A DNA stretch of 64,000 nt from VBDM01 sp963699535 (GCA_963699535.1 CAVOUJ010000011.1:248001-312000), one strand, 5' to 3'; positions 45,948 to 54,969 are shown, numbered from the stretch's first letter. Translations and numbers: made by a program. Notes: generated by a model from the sequence alone, not told the origin.

Positions 45948-46817
45948 GGAGAGAGCCCGAGCGGGGCAGGTCAATTATATGTGGTGGCCACGCCCATTGG
46001 AAATCTCGAGGACATCAGCTCCCGCGCCCTTCAATCGCTCGCCCGAGCGGACGTGATCGCTGCCGAGGACACGCGCGTCACCGCGCGCCTGCTCGAGCAC
46101 CATCGCCTGCAAGGCAAGCTCGTTGCGGTGCACGAGCACAACGAGCGGCGCACCGCGGACTGGATCGTCGAACAGCTCGCTCGAGGGCAAAACGTCGCGC
46201 TCGTCACCGACGCCGGGACTCCCGCGATCTCCGATCCCGGCGCGATCGTCGTCGCCAAGGCGAGGGCGGGCGGATTCAGGATAGTGCCGATTCCCGGCGC
46301 GAACGCCGCGGTCACCGCGCTCTCGGCGGCGGGCATTTCGGAAGGGCCGTTTCTGTTCGCCGGGTTTCTTCCGGCGAAGCCTGCGGCGAGGCGCAAGTCG
46401 CTCGAAGCCCTGAGCGGGTCTCCGTATACGCTGGTGCTCTACGAGGCGCCGCATCGCGTCGTCGAATGCCTCGAGGATATGGCCGCAGTTCTCGGACCCG
46501 AGCGCGTCGTCGTGATCGCGCGCGAGCTGACCAAGCTCTTCGAGCAGATCCATCGCTGCCGTCTCGGCGAAACGTCAGACTGGCTCCGCGCGGATGCCGA
46601 TCGCCAGCGCGGCGAATTCGTGCTGATCGTCGAAGGCTCCGCGGCTCCCCAAGAAAGTGCGAAGGCCGCCTGGGAGCGCGTGCTCGCCGTGCTTCTCGCC
46701 GAGCTGCCGCTCGCACAGGCCGTGAAGCTCACCTGCAAGGCCACTGGCGCCAGGAAGAACGCCGTGTACGCGTGTGCCTTGCAGCTTGCGCGCGCCAGGA
46801 AAATCCGGGGTTCCTGA
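45946..46817 (+). CDS. rsmI: 16S rRNA 2'-O-ribose C1402 methyltransferase (probable frameshift at the start)
   Basis: The tetrapyrrole-methylase-fold enzyme has LYVVATPIGNLEDISSRALQ at the N-terminus, then AEDTRVTARLL, VTDAGTPAISDPGA and IPIPGANAAVTALSAAG, all RsmI signatures, and a C-terminal CKATGARKNAVYACAL region. The conserved frame has no start before LYVVATP except a far upstream one. ATG 45946 fits if one base is missing near 45952 (giving a start of the ME-SPSGAGQLYVV type); otherwise GTG 45981 would be used. It is divergent from lpoA, as in E. coli. Confidence 0.9.
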
Positions 46818-46819
46818 CC

Positions 46820-47851
46820 ATGCAATTACTCACGCTGACGCGGCCGGACGACGCGCACCTCCACCTGCGCGACGGCGCAGCGCTCGCAAGCGTGCTGCCC
46901 CATACCGCCCGAGCGTTCGCGCGCGCGGTGATCATGCCCAATCTGCGGCCTCCGGTCACCGACACCGCGCTCGCGACGGCCTACCGCAAACGCATACTCG
47001 ACGCGCTTCCGAGAGGCTCGGATTTCGAGCCGCTCATGACCCTGTATCTCACCGACAACACCGGAGCCGAGGAGATCGCGCGTGCCAAGAAGTCGGGTTT
47101 CGTGCACGCCGTGAAGTACTACCCTGCGGGTGCGACGACCAATTCCGCCGAGGGTGTGACCAGGATCGAACGCGCCTACGCTGCGCTCGCGGCAATGGAG
47201 GAGCACGACCTGCCCCTGCTCGTCCACGGCGAAGTTACGACGCCCGGCGTGGATGTTTTCGACCGCGAACGCGTATTTCTCGATACCGTGCTCTCCGATG
47301 TCACCCGCCGTTTTCCCTGGTTGCGGATCGTGGTCGAGCACGTCACCACCCGCGATGCGGTCGACTTCGTCGTCACGGGCGGCCCTCAAGTGGCCGCGAC
47401 GATCACTGCGCACCACCTGCTCTACAACCGCAATTCGATGTTCGCGGGCGGCTTTCGGCCGCATCATTATTGCCTACCGGTACTGAAGCGCGAGGAACAT
47501 CGCCTGGCGCTCGTCGCGGCCGCGAGCGGAGGCAATCCGAAGTTCTTCCTCGGCACCGACAGCGCCCCGCACTCGCGATCCGACAAGGAGGGTCCGTGCG
47601 GCCACGCGGGCATCTACACGGCGCATGCCGCGATCGAGCTGTACGCGGAAGTCTTCGAGCAGGCGGACGCCCTCGACAAGCTCGAGGCGTTTGCGAGCTT
47701 TCACGCCGCGGATTTCTATCGTTTGCCTCGCAACCGCGGCTCGATCACTTTGCGGAAGGAAGCCTGGACGGTGCCTCCCGAGATCCCGTTCGGCTCCGGC
47801 AAGCTGGTGCCGCTGCGCGCGGGCGAATCGGTGAGATGGCGACTCGCCTGA
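46820..47851 (+). CDS. pyrC: Dihydroorotase, class II
   Basis: The protein has 343 residues and is intact. Zinc ligands are H13/H15 in RPDDAHLHLRDG, the carboxylated lysine in HAVKYYPAGATTNSAEG, histidines in LPLLVHGEVTTP and VVEHVTTRDAVDF, and the catalytic aspartate in FLGTDSAPHSRSDKEG. It cyclises carbamoyl aspartate in pyrimidine synthesis. The start lies two bases after the rsmI stop. Confidence 0.96.
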   Translation: MQLLTLTRPDDAHLHLRDGAALASVLPHTARAFARAVIMPNLRPPVTDTALATAYRKRILDALPRGSDFEPLMTLYLTDNTGAEEIARAKKSGFVHAVKYYPAGATTNSAEGVTRIERAYAALAAMEEHDLPLLVHGEVTTPGVDVFDRERVFLDTVLSDVTRRFPWLRIVVEHVTTRDAVDFVVTGGPQVAATITAHHLLYNRNSMFAGGFRPHHYCLPVLKREEHRLALVAAASGGNPKFFLGTDSAPHSRSDKEGPCGHAGIYTAHAAIELYAEVFEQADALDKLEAFASFHAADFYRLPRNRGSITLRKEAWTVPPEIPFGSGKLVPLRAGESVRWRLA

Positions 47852-48651
47852 CGCCTGCGCTCGGCGCACCGATCTTTGCAGCGCTCGCGCCTCTGCTCGG
47901 ACGCCTTCCCGAGGACCGGTTTCCCCGGTACGACGAGCTCAACGCCTTGACGCCGCCGTCGGTCCTGAGCGGCGCGGGGGCGCCGATCCGCTTCGTGCCG
48001 CCGGCCCCGCCCTCGAAGGAGTTCTCCGCGCAGTACGAGGTCCGCATCTTCGAGACCGGCGAAGTGCAGACGCGGCCGGACAGCTGGCACGACCTGTTCA
48101 ACGCGCTCGCATGGCTCTTGTATCCGAAGACCAAGGCGGTGCTGAACCGCAGGCATTGCGAGGAAATCCGCGCCAGGCGCGGGGAGCCGCTGAGGGGTAC
48201 GGCTCGCGACGTGCTGACGCTCTTCGACGAGGGCGGGATCGTGGTCGCGTCGGCCGACGCGGAATTGTCGGCTCTCTTGGGCGAGTCCAGCTGGAAGGAG
48301 CTGTTCTGGGTGCGTCGCGCGGATGTCGAGCGGTCCATGCGCTTCCACGTCTTCGGCCACGCCCTCTGCGAAAAGGCACTCGAACCGTACAAGGGCGTGA
48401 CCGCCAAGGCGCTGATTCTCGAATGCGGGCCTGCGTTGCTGCAAGCGCCGCTTGAGCGGCAGCTCGCGGAACTGGACGCGCGCGCCGCGGACTATTTCTC
48501 CGGGGAAGGGGCCCTCGCCTCGACGCGCACTCTGCCGCCGCTCCCCATTCTCGGTATTCCCGGATGGGCGCCGGCCAACGAGAGCGAAGCCTACTACGAC
48601 GACCGTTCGCAGTTCCGCCCCGGCCGATCGCGAATGGAAACGACCCCTTAG
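47836..48651 (+). CDS. DUF3025 protein
   Basis: The 271-residue protein matches the DUF3025 pattern common in betaproteobacteria: FETGEVQTRPDSWHDLFNAL, WLLYPKTKAVLNRRHCEEI and FHVFGHALCEKALEPYKGVT. Invariant histidines and an aspartate suggest an enzyme, but none is known. ATG 47836 lies inside the pyrC end (16-base overlap). Confidence 0.88.
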   Translation: MATRLTPALGAPIFAALAPLLGRLPEDRFPRYDELNALTPPSVLSGAGAPIRFVPPAPPSKEFSAQYEVRIFETGEVQTRPDSWHDLFNALAWLLYPKTKAVLNRRHCEEIRARRGEPLRGTARDVLTLFDEGGIVVASADAELSALLGESSWKELFWVRRADVERSMRFHVFGHALCEKALEPYKGVTAKALILECGPALLQAPLERQLAELDARAADYFSGEGALASTRTLPPLPILGIPGWAPANESEAYYDDRSQFRPGRSRMETTP

Positions 48652-48654
48652 GCT

Positions 48655-49167
48655 CTAAGGGAACGCGGGGATGGTCGGCTCCATGCCGTGGGCGCTTGCT
48701 TCGGGGTGGCGGCGTTCCACCAGCTCGCGAACCTCCTCGACGCGCGAAGGCGGCACGTCGACCATGAGCAGGATCTTGCCGGCGTCGATGTCCTTCTGGA
48801 AGGGCTTCAGGCGCGAGTTCGGCACGGACATCGCCACGAGGCTCGCCGCCCAGGCGCCGAAGATCGCCCCGATCACCGTGCTGAGAAGCACCGTGACGAG
48901 CTGAAGCGAGACTCCGTCGGGCGGGGTCAGGTAGATGTAGATGCCGATCAGGAAGCCGCCCACGCCGCCGATCACGAAGCCGAGCTCCGCGCCGTGCACG
49001 GCGTCGGACTTCTGGAAATAGTTCGCTTCGTGCAGCGCGCCCAGGGACATCCCGCGCTTGGCGAGGAAGTGCATGTAGCGGTCTTCGACCCGTGCGAGCA
49101 GCAGATCGTTGGCGGTCTGGATGGCGCTGCCCAGATCGGGCAGGAGGAAATACAGTCTGCGTCTCAT
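48655..49167 (-). CDS. Membrane protein with glycine-rich helices (DUF1269-like)
   Basis: The protein has 170 residues. MRRRLYFLLPDLGSAIQTAN is followed by two glycine-rich hydrophobic segments (ELGFVIGGVGGFLIGIYIYL and LLSTVIGAIFGAWAASLVAM) and a soluble tail (GKILLMVDVPPSRVEEVREL). It is probably an inner-membrane stress protein of unknown function. ATG 49167 follows an AAGGAGGCC site; a longer frame upstream has no support. Confidence 0.8.
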   Translation of the reverse strand: MRRRLYFLLPDLGSAIQTANDLLLARVEDRYMHFLAKRGMSLGALHEANYFQKSDAVHGAELGFVIGGVGGFLIGIYIYLTPPDGVSLQLVTVLLSTVIGAIFGAWAASLVAMSVPNSRLKPFQKDIDAGKILLMVDVPPSRVEEVRELVERRHPEASAHGMEPTIPAFP

Positions 49168-49261
49168 GCGGGCCTCCTTTGGAAACACGACTGTCGGACC
49201 GTTCTTACGCCGCGGCCCTCCCGAAGTCAAGCCGCCGCGCGCGCGATGCGATAAAATGCGC

Positions 49262-49628
49262 GGTGAAGTTGGCCAGACAGTCGCTGGCAAGTGTTTCAGC
49301 TGCCAGAGGAAAGTCCGGGCTCCACAGAGCAGGGTGCTGGGTAACGCCCAGGCGCCGCGAGGCGACGAACAGGGCCACAGAGACGAGTCTTGTTGGACTT
49401 GGCGTAGCGCGCAAGCGCTGCGCCAAAGTCTCGTACCGCAGTCAGGGTGACTGCGGTCGAGTCCGACGAGGGTGAAACGCGGCAACCTCCACCCGGAGCA
49501 ACATCAAATAGGCGGACGACGACGTGGCTCGCCGAGTCCGCGGGTAGGTGGCTCGAGCCCTGGGGTAACCCAGGGCCTAGAGGAATGACTGTCCACGACA
49601 GAACCCGGCTTACCGGCCAACTTCACCT
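49262..49628 (+). ncRNA. rnpB: RNase P RNA, bacterial class A
   Basis: The 5' and 3' ends form helix P1 (GGTGAAGTTGGCC with GGCCAACTTCACC). The conserved core is present on both sides: GAGGAAAGTCCGGGCTCCAC near 49308 (P4 5' part) and AGAGGAATGACTGTCCACGA near 49579, with ACAGAACCCGGCTTA closing the catalytic core. It is the ribozyme of RNase P, which trims tRNA 5' ends. A T-run just after P1 probably ends transcription. Open frames across it are not genes. Confidence 0.96.
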
Positions 49629-49993
49629 CTTTTTCGCGGCACGCTGAACCCACTCGGCGGTCGCCGCGACGATTTCCGGCGAGTCGCCGAGCGCGGGGGT
49701 CACGCGGAACTCGGTCTTCGGGTGATTTCTGCGGATCTTTGCACCATCGCAGGCAGATCGCGTTTCAGATGCCCGCCTTGAGCGAGGAAAAGCGGCACGA
49801 TCGTTACCGTCTCCGCGCCCCTCTCCGCCAGCCGCGCTGCCGCTTCCTCCAGCGACAGCGACATGATCTCCAGGAAAGCCAGCTCTACCGTCAATCCGCT
49901 CGCGCGCAGCCGGTCGCGGATACTCTCGAACGGCCGCGCCCACTCGGGCTCGCGCGCTCCGTGGGCGAACAGGATGACGGCGGATACAGACAT
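49623..49993 (-). CDS. cbiX: Small CbiX-type sirohydrochlorin chelatase (one apparent frameshift)
   Basis: The short chelatase has about 123 residues, half the size of two-domain CbiX/SirB proteins. Metal-site histidines are H11 in LFAHGAREPEW and one in AQGGHLKRDLPAMVQ. A frame change near 49745 leads to RNHPKTEFRVTPALGDSPEI and the end WVQRAAKKR. It inserts cobalt or iron into sirohydrochlorin; near nitrate-assimilation genes, a ferrochelatase role for the sirohaem of NirB is plausible. Its last bases overlap the rnpB 3' end. Confidence 0.85.
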
Positions 49994-50108
49994 GGGCGGG
50001 CTTAGCCGCGGGACGGGATGTGCGGACAGCAGATCGCGTCAGTCATTCGGGCAGGCTTTGATCTGGGTCAATTCACGCCTTTGCAGAGCCTATACGATTC
50101 TCGGCGTC

Positions 50109-50546
50109 ATGTTCAGTCAACCTGTCAGATCCGTCATGGAGCGGAAGAAGCTTCTCACCGCGCCACCGGAGACGACCGTCAGCAAGGCCGTCAAGCTCAT
50201 GGCACGGAGGAAGGTTGGCGCGGTGTTGGTTGTCGATGGACAGAGCCTGGTCGGGATTTTTACTGAGCGCGACGCGGCATTTCGCGTCATCGCGCAGGAC
50301 CGCGACGCGCGCGCCACTCGGCTCGCCGATGTGATGACGCCAGCGCCGCAGACCGTCGATCCACGCAAATCATTCGGCTACGCGCTTCTCATGATGCACG
50401 AGAACGGCTTTCGTCATGTGCCTGTGGTCGACGACGGCAAGATCGTCGGGATTGTGTCCTCACGCAACGCGCTCGATCCGGATTTGGAGGAGTTCGTGGC
50501 GGAGTCGCGGCGGCGAGAGTACATTCTGCGCGAGCGGGATCAATAG
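50109..50546 (+). CDS. Two-CBS-domain protein
   Basis: The 145-residue protein consists of two CBS motifs (VSKAVKLMARRKVGAVLVVD then GIFTERDAAFRVI; FGYALLMMHENGFRHVPVVD then GIVSSRNALDPDL). CBS pairs bind adenosine nucleotides and sense energy state. No effector domain is attached, so it acts on an unidentified partner. The longer frame upstream overlaps the cbiX 5' end and is not favoured. It is convergent with nasA, 6 bases apart. Confidence 0.9.
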   Translation: MFSQPVRSVMERKKLLTAPPETTVSKAVKLMARRKVGAVLVVDGQSLVGIFTERDAAFRVIAQDRDARATRLADVMTPAPQTVDPRKSFGYALLMMHENGFRHVPVVDDGKIVGIVSSRNALDPDLEEFVAESRRREYILRERDQ

Positions 50547-50552
50547 CCCGAT

Positions 50553-53246
50553 CTACGCCGCTGCGGACATCGAGCCGCGTCCCGCGCACAGCCGCCGCAG
50601 TTCCGGAACGCACGACCCGCAGTTGGTCCCGCATTTGAGCGAACGCTGCAGCGCCGGTAGATCCGCGCCCCGCCGGACCGCGGCACGAATGTCGGCTTCC
50701 GAAACGTCGAAGCAGTTGCACACGATCCTGCCGCGCGGGACGGTAGCCGCGGAGCCGGCCGGGCGCGGGGCGAGGGCGAGGGCCGGCGGGACGAGGGCGC
50801 CGTTCTGCATCTGTTCCCTGAGCCACGCGGCGGCGCCGGTGTCGCCCGCGAGCCGCACTCCGGCGATGCGGCCTTCCGCGTCGATCCAGATTCGCTTGGC
50901 GATTCCGCGCGCCGGGTCGTCGTAGCTCACCGAGCGCAGGCCCGATTCGTCGATCGCACGATCGAGCTCGGGGAGATCGAAGGGCGTGCCGCTGCGGGCG
51001 CGCAACATGACGCAGGGCAGCGCTCTCCCGAACGGCGACAGCGCTGCGAGCGGAAAGCGGGAAAGCATGGACTGCAGGCGCCCGAACCGTTCCCAGTCGT
51101 CCAGCCGCCGCATCGCGACGAGCTCATGCGGCAACTCGACCCGCTCGACCTGCACCGCCGCGTGCTTCAGCTCCGGCTGCTTGGAAACGGGATCGAAGGC
51201 GCTGGCGGTCAGGGCGTTGCCGCCGGCCCCGCTCATGAACCGGCTCCCCCAGTGCATGGGAATGTAGACGTCGCCGCGGCGCTGCTCGGGCGAGGCTTCG
51301 GCGCGGAGCAGCAGCTCGCCGCGCGCGCTCGAAACGCGCACGCCGTCGCCGTCGGCGATGCCTCGCGCCGCCATGTCTTCCGGATGCATGGACAGCACCG
51401 GTTCCGGCGCATGCGCAAAGAGCCGCGCCACTGTTCCGGTGCGGCTCATGCCGTGCCACTGGTCGCGCAGCCGCCCGGTGTTGAGGCGCAGCGGGTGGGT
51501 GGCGTTGAGGGCCTCCCAGACGGGCTGGTGCTTCGTGTCGACGAATCTTGCGCGGCCGTTCGCGGTCGGAAACACGCCGTCGGCATAGAGACGCGCAAGG
51601 CCGCTTTGCGCGCCTTCCGGAAAAGGCCATTGCTGCGGGCCGCGCCGCTCGAGCATCGCGTACGACATCCCGCCGATGTCGAGGTCGCGGCCGCGCGTCG
51701 TCTCGCGGTGCTCGTCGAAGATCTCCTCCGCACTGGAGTACGGGAAAAGCCTCGCCGCGTGCCGATTGCCCAGCTTTCTCCCCAGGCGGCGTGCGAACTC
51801 AGTGGCAATTTGCCAGTCGTGACGCGCTTCGCCGGGAGGTGGCACAGCGGCGCGCACGCGCGAGATGCGGCGCTCGGAGTTGGTGACGGTCCCTTCCTTT
51901 TCTCCCCAGCTCGAAGCCGGCAGCAGCAGGTCGGCGTAGGGGGCCGTCTCGGTGTTGCGGTACGCCTCCTGCAGGACCACGAACTCGGCGCGCGACAGCG
52001 CCTCGCGGACGAGACCGAGGTCGGGCATCGACTGCGCAGGGTTGGTGCAGGCGATCCACACGGCCCGTATCTCTCCGTCGCGCAGCGCATGGAACAACTC
52101 CACCGCGGTCTTCCCCGGCTTCGCGGGCACGTCGGCGACGCCCCACAGCTTCGCGATCTCGGCGCGGTGTGCGGGATTGGCGAGGTCGCGGTGCGCGGAC
52201 AGAAGATTCGCCATGCCGCCGACCTCGCGGCCGCCCATCGCGTTCGGCTGGCCGGTGAGCGAGAACGGCCCCGCACCAGGCTTGCCGATCTGGCCGGTGG
52301 CGAGGTGCAGGTTGATGAGCGCGGCGTTGTTGTGCGTGCCGTGCGTGGACTGGTTCAGCCCCTGGCAGTAGAGCGACAGGCTTGCGCGGGATTTCCCGAA
52401 CCAGCGCGCGGCCGTCACGATGTCCTGCGCTTGCACGCCGCAGATCGCGGCGGCTTCCGCGGGGCTGCAACCGCGGGCTGTCTTCTCCAGCGCGGCGAAC
52501 CCTTCCGTATGCCGCTCGATGTACCCGCGGTCGACAAGACCTTCCTCAAGCATCACGTGCAGCATCGCGTTGAAGAGCGCGATGTCGGTGCCCGGCGCGA
52601 TCGCGAGGTGCAGATGCGCGTCGGCGGCGGTATCGGTGCGGCGCGGGTCGACCACGATCAGTTTCAACGCGGGGTTCGCGGCGCGCGCGGCCTCGATGCG
52701 GCGGTACAGGACCGGATGCGCGACCGCAGTGTTCGAGCCGGCGATGAGGATGCATTGCGCGCGGTCGAGGTCCTCGTAGCACGCGGGCGGCGCATCCGCC
52801 CCCAGCGTCGCCTTGTAGCCGGCCACCGCCGAGGACATGCACAGGCGCGAGTTGGTGTCGACGTTGTTGGTGCCGACGAGGCCCTTGGCGAGCTTGTTGA
52901 AGACGTAGTAGTCCTCGGTGAGCAGCTGGCCGGAAATGTAGAGCGCGACGCTGTCCGCGCCGTGGGCGGCGATCGTCGCAGCGAATCGCCCGGCGGCATG
53001 GGCGAGCGCTTCGTCCCAGGTCACGCGGGTGCGCGCCTCGGCGCGCGTACGGCGCAGCTCGGGAAAGAGCGCGCGTGTTCCGTGATGCGCGCTCAGGTGC
53101 AGCGTCTGGCCTTTGGTGCACAGGCGCCCGAAATTGGCGGGATGATCGGGATCGCCGCGCACCGAGATGATGCGTTCGCCCTCGGTTGCGATCACCACGC
53201 CGCAGCCCACTCCGCAGTAGCAGCAGGTTGATCGGGTTTCTCTCAC
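50553..53246 (-). CDS. nasA: Assimilatory nitrate reductase catalytic subunit
   Basis: The protein has 897 residues and is intact. The N-terminal [4Fe-4S] site is C8, C11, C15 and a fourth cysteine in RLCTKGQTLH. The molybdopterin domains carry NNVDTNSRLCMSSAVAGYKA (molybdenum-ligand cysteine), GLNQSTHGTHNNAALINLHL and GQPNAMGGREVGG. The C-terminal 60 residues form a BFD-like [2Fe-2S] domain (IVCNCFDVSEADI ... CGTNCGSCVPEL). It reduces nitrate to nitrite in the cytoplasm; no separate NasB-type reductase is present here, so the electron donor is open. GTG 53246 lies about 22 bases after a sigma-54-type start site. Confidence 0.95.
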   Translation of the reverse strand: MRETRSTCCYCGVGCGVVIATEGERIISVRGDPDHPANFGRLCTKGQTLHLSAHHGTRALFPELRRTRAEARTRVTWDEALAHAAGRFAATIAAHGADSVALYISGQLLTEDYYVFNKLAKGLVGTNNVDTNSRLCMSSAVAGYKATLGADAPPACYEDLDRAQCILIAGSNTAVAHPVLYRRIEAARAANPALKLIVVDPRRTDTAADAHLHLAIAPGTDIALFNAMLHVMLEEGLVDRGYIERHTEGFAALEKTARGCSPAEAAAICGVQAQDIVTAARWFGKSRASLSLYCQGLNQSTHGTHNNAALINLHLATGQIGKPGAGPFSLTGQPNAMGGREVGGMANLLSAHRDLANPAHRAEIAKLWGVADVPAKPGKTAVELFHALRDGEIRAVWIACTNPAQSMPDLGLVREALSRAEFVVLQEAYRNTETAPYADLLLPASSWGEKEGTVTNSERRISRVRAAVPPPGEARHDWQIATEFARRLGRKLGNRHAARLFPYSSAEEIFDEHRETTRGRDLDIGGMSYAMLERRGPQQWPFPEGAQSGLARLYADGVFPTANGRARFVDTKHQPVWEALNATHPLRLNTGRLRDQWHGMSRTGTVARLFAHAPEPVLSMHPEDMAARGIADGDGVRVSSARGELLLRAEASPEQRRGDVYIPMHWGSRFMSGAGGNALTASAFDPVSKQPELKHAAVQVERVELPHELVAMRRLDDWERFGRLQSMLSRFPLAALSPFGRALPCVMLRARSGTPFDLPELDRAIDESGLRSVSYDDPARGIAKRIWIDAEGRIAGVRLAGDTGAAAWLREQMQNGALVPPALALAPRPAGSAATVPRGRIVCNCFDVSEADIRAAVRRGADLPALQRSLKCGTNCGSCVPELRRLCAGRGSMSAAA

Positions 53247-53279
53247 GGGTTTTTCTCGCGCGTCATGCGACGAATGTCA

Positions 53280-53294
53280 GCAATGCGCATGCCA
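53280..53294 (-). promoter_or_regulatory. Sigma-54-type promoter of nasA
   Basis: On the minus strand the sequence is TGGCATGCGCATTGC. The GG and GC pairs are exactly 10 bases apart, as in -24/-12 promoters (consensus TGGCAC-N5-TTGC). The predicted start near 53268 leaves a 22-base leader before the nasA GTG. Confidence 0.65.
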
Positions 53295-53400
53295 TGCGCT
53301 CTCGCGGGGGCGGCACTCGCGCTTTCAGAGGAAAGCGCCCGCGTGCAGAAGAAATTGCCTCGCGGATCACGGTCCATGACGGTGCGAGCCGGATATTTGC

Positions 53401-53417
53401 TGCACCGCAACAGTGCA
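53401..53417. promoter_or_regulatory. NtrC-like enhancer palindrome
   Basis: TGCACCGCAACAGTGCA is a 17-base palindrome differing at one central position from the NtrC consensus TGCACC-N5-GGTGCA. It lies about 110 bases upstream of the nrtA start site and about 140 upstream of the nasA start site, a normal enhancer distance for both. Confidence 0.6.
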
Positions 53418-53494
53418 CGATCTGATCCGCGCGTCCGGTCCTCCAACCGGCATAAGCTCCTGTGCCAATTGGAATAAGGGTGAGTGCGGCTCTG

Positions 53495-53509
53495 TGGCAT
53501 AGCGATTGC
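53495..53509 (+). promoter_or_regulatory. Sigma-54-type promoter of the nrt-nir operon
   Basis: TGGCATAGCGATTGC has the -24 GG and -12 GC elements 10 bases apart and differs from the nasA element only in the spacer. The expected start near 53521 lies 27 bases before the nrtA ATG, leaving room for its GGAG site. Confidence 0.7.
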
Positions 53510-53547
53510 GTAATGCACGACGGAGGCATGCAGCACTGGAGAGCGAA

Positions 53548-54969
53548 ATGAACGAACGCAGAACTCGAGAAAGACCGGTCGCGCGCCGCGAATTCATCAG
53601 GCGGGCGAGCGCAGCTGGCATCGTCGGCCTCATCCCTGCCGCGGTGCGCAGCGCCGCCTGGGCGGCGGGCGCCGTCGGCCTGCCCGCATACGCGCAGAAG
53701 GCGCGTCCCGAAAAAGAGGCGCTGAAGTTCGGCTTCATCAAGCTCACCGACATGGTCCCGCTGGCGATCGCCTACGAGAAGAAGTACTTCGAGGACGAGG
53801 GCCTGTTCGTCACGCTCGAGGCGCAGGCGAACTGGAAGGTGCTGCTCGACCGGGTCATCGACGGCCAGCTCGACGGCGCGCACATGCTCGCCGGCCAGCC
53901 GCTCGGGGCAACCGTCGGCGTCGGCACCAAGTCGCCGGTGGTCACGGCGTTCAGCATGGACCTCAACGGCAACGGGATCACCGTTTCCAACGAGGTCTGG
54001 AACGAGATGAAGAAGCACGTCCCGACGTCGGCCGGCAAACCGGTGCATCCGATCAAGGCCGACGCGCTCAAGAAAGTCGTCGACAAGTTCAAGGCCGAAG
54101 GCAAGCAATTCAAGATGGGGATGGTGTTCACGCTCTCGACTCACAACTACGAATTGCGCTACTGGCTCGCCGCTGGCGGAATTCACCCGGGCTACTACTC
54201 GGCGAACGATTCCAACGGGCAGACCGGCGCCGACGTGCTGATCTCGGTGACGCCGCCGCCGCAGATGCCCGCGACGCTCGAGGCCGGGACGATCAACGGC
54301 TACTGCGTCGGCGAGCCCTGGAACCAGCAGGCCGTCGCCAAGGGAATCGGCGTTCCGGTGATCACCGACTACCAGATCTGGAAGAACAACCCCGAGAAGG
54401 TGTTCGGCGTCACGAAGGGCTGGGCGGAGAAGTATCCGAACACGCACGTCGCCGTGGTGAAGGCGCTGATCCGCGCGGGCAAATGGCTCGATGCCAGCAT
54501 GGCGAACCGCGTCGAGGCGGTGAAGATCATCAGCCGGCCGAACTACGTCGGCGCGAGCGAAGAGGTGATCGCCAACAGCATGACGGGGACCTACGAGTTC
54601 GAAAAGGGCGACAAGCGCCCGCTGCCGGACTTCAACGTGTTCTTCCGCCATCACGCCACCTATCCGTTCTACAGCGACGCGATCTGGTATCTGACGCAGA
54701 TGCGCCGCTGGGGGCAGATCCCCGACGGCAAGCCGGACGCCTGGTACCTCGACGTCGCCAAGCAGGTGTACCTGCCGGGCGTGTACCTGCGTGCGGCCAA
54801 GGCGCTGATCGCCGAGGGCAAGGCGAGCGAAGCCGATTTTCCGCTGAAGACCGACGGCTTCCGCAGCGAGAAGGGCGGCTTCATCGACGGCGTTACTTTC
54901 GACGCCAGGAAGCCGAACGACTACCTGAGGAAATTCAGGATAGGACTGAAGGACAACGAAAAGGCCTGA
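53548..54969 (+). CDS. nrtA: Nitrate ABC transporter substrate-binding protein
   Basis: The protein has 473 residues and is intact. A twin-arginine signal (ARREFIRRASAAGIVGLIPA) exports it folded. The binding domain has LKFGFIKLTDMVPLAIAYEK, DGQLDGAHMLAGQPLGATVG, INGYCVGEPWNQQAVAKGIG and the C-terminal RHHATYPFYSDAIWYLTQMR. It captures nitrate (and perhaps nitrite) in the periplasm for NrtB-NrtCD. ATG 53548 follows GGAGAGCG. Confidence 0.95.
   Translation: MNERRTRERPVARREFIRRASAAGIVGLIPAAVRSAAWAAGAVGLPAYAQKARPEKEALKFGFIKLTDMVPLAIAYEKKYFEDEGLFVTLEAQANWKVLLDRVIDGQLDGAHMLAGQPLGATVGVGTKSPVVTAFSMDLNGNGITVSNEVWNEMKKHVPTSAGKPVHPIKADALKKVVDKFKAEGKQFKMGMVFTLSTHNYELRYWLAAGGIHPGYYSANDSNGQTGADVLISVTPPPQMPATLEAGTINGYCVGEPWNQQAVAKGIGVPVITDYQIWKNNPEKVFGVTKGWAEKYPNTHVAVVKALIRAGKWLDASMANRVEAVKIISRPNYVGASEEVIANSMTGTYEFEKGDKRPLPDFNVFFRHHATYPFYSDAIWYLTQMRRWGQIPDGKPDAWYLDVAKQVYLPGVYLRAAKALIAEGKASEADFPLKTDGFRSEKGGFIDGVTFDARKPNDYLRKFRIGLKDNEKA

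Larger units (their letters stand above)
53247..53547. promoter_or_regulatory. Divergent nasA-nrtA control region
   Basis: These 301 bases hold no gene. They contain a minus-strand sigma-54-type promoter for nasA, a plus-strand one for the nrt-nir operon, and one NtrC-like palindrome between them. Each is listed separately. The layout indicates joint activation of both operons under nitrogen limitation. Confidence 0.7.

Noticed and set aside
49092..49647. Short open frames across 49.1-49.6 kb
   Set aside because: The interval is RNase P RNA with all conserved core segments; coding is excluded.
51126..53231. A 701-codon plus-strand open frame opposite nasA
   Set aside because: It is the shadow of an intact, motif-rich nasA. 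It has no ribosome site or recognisable domain.
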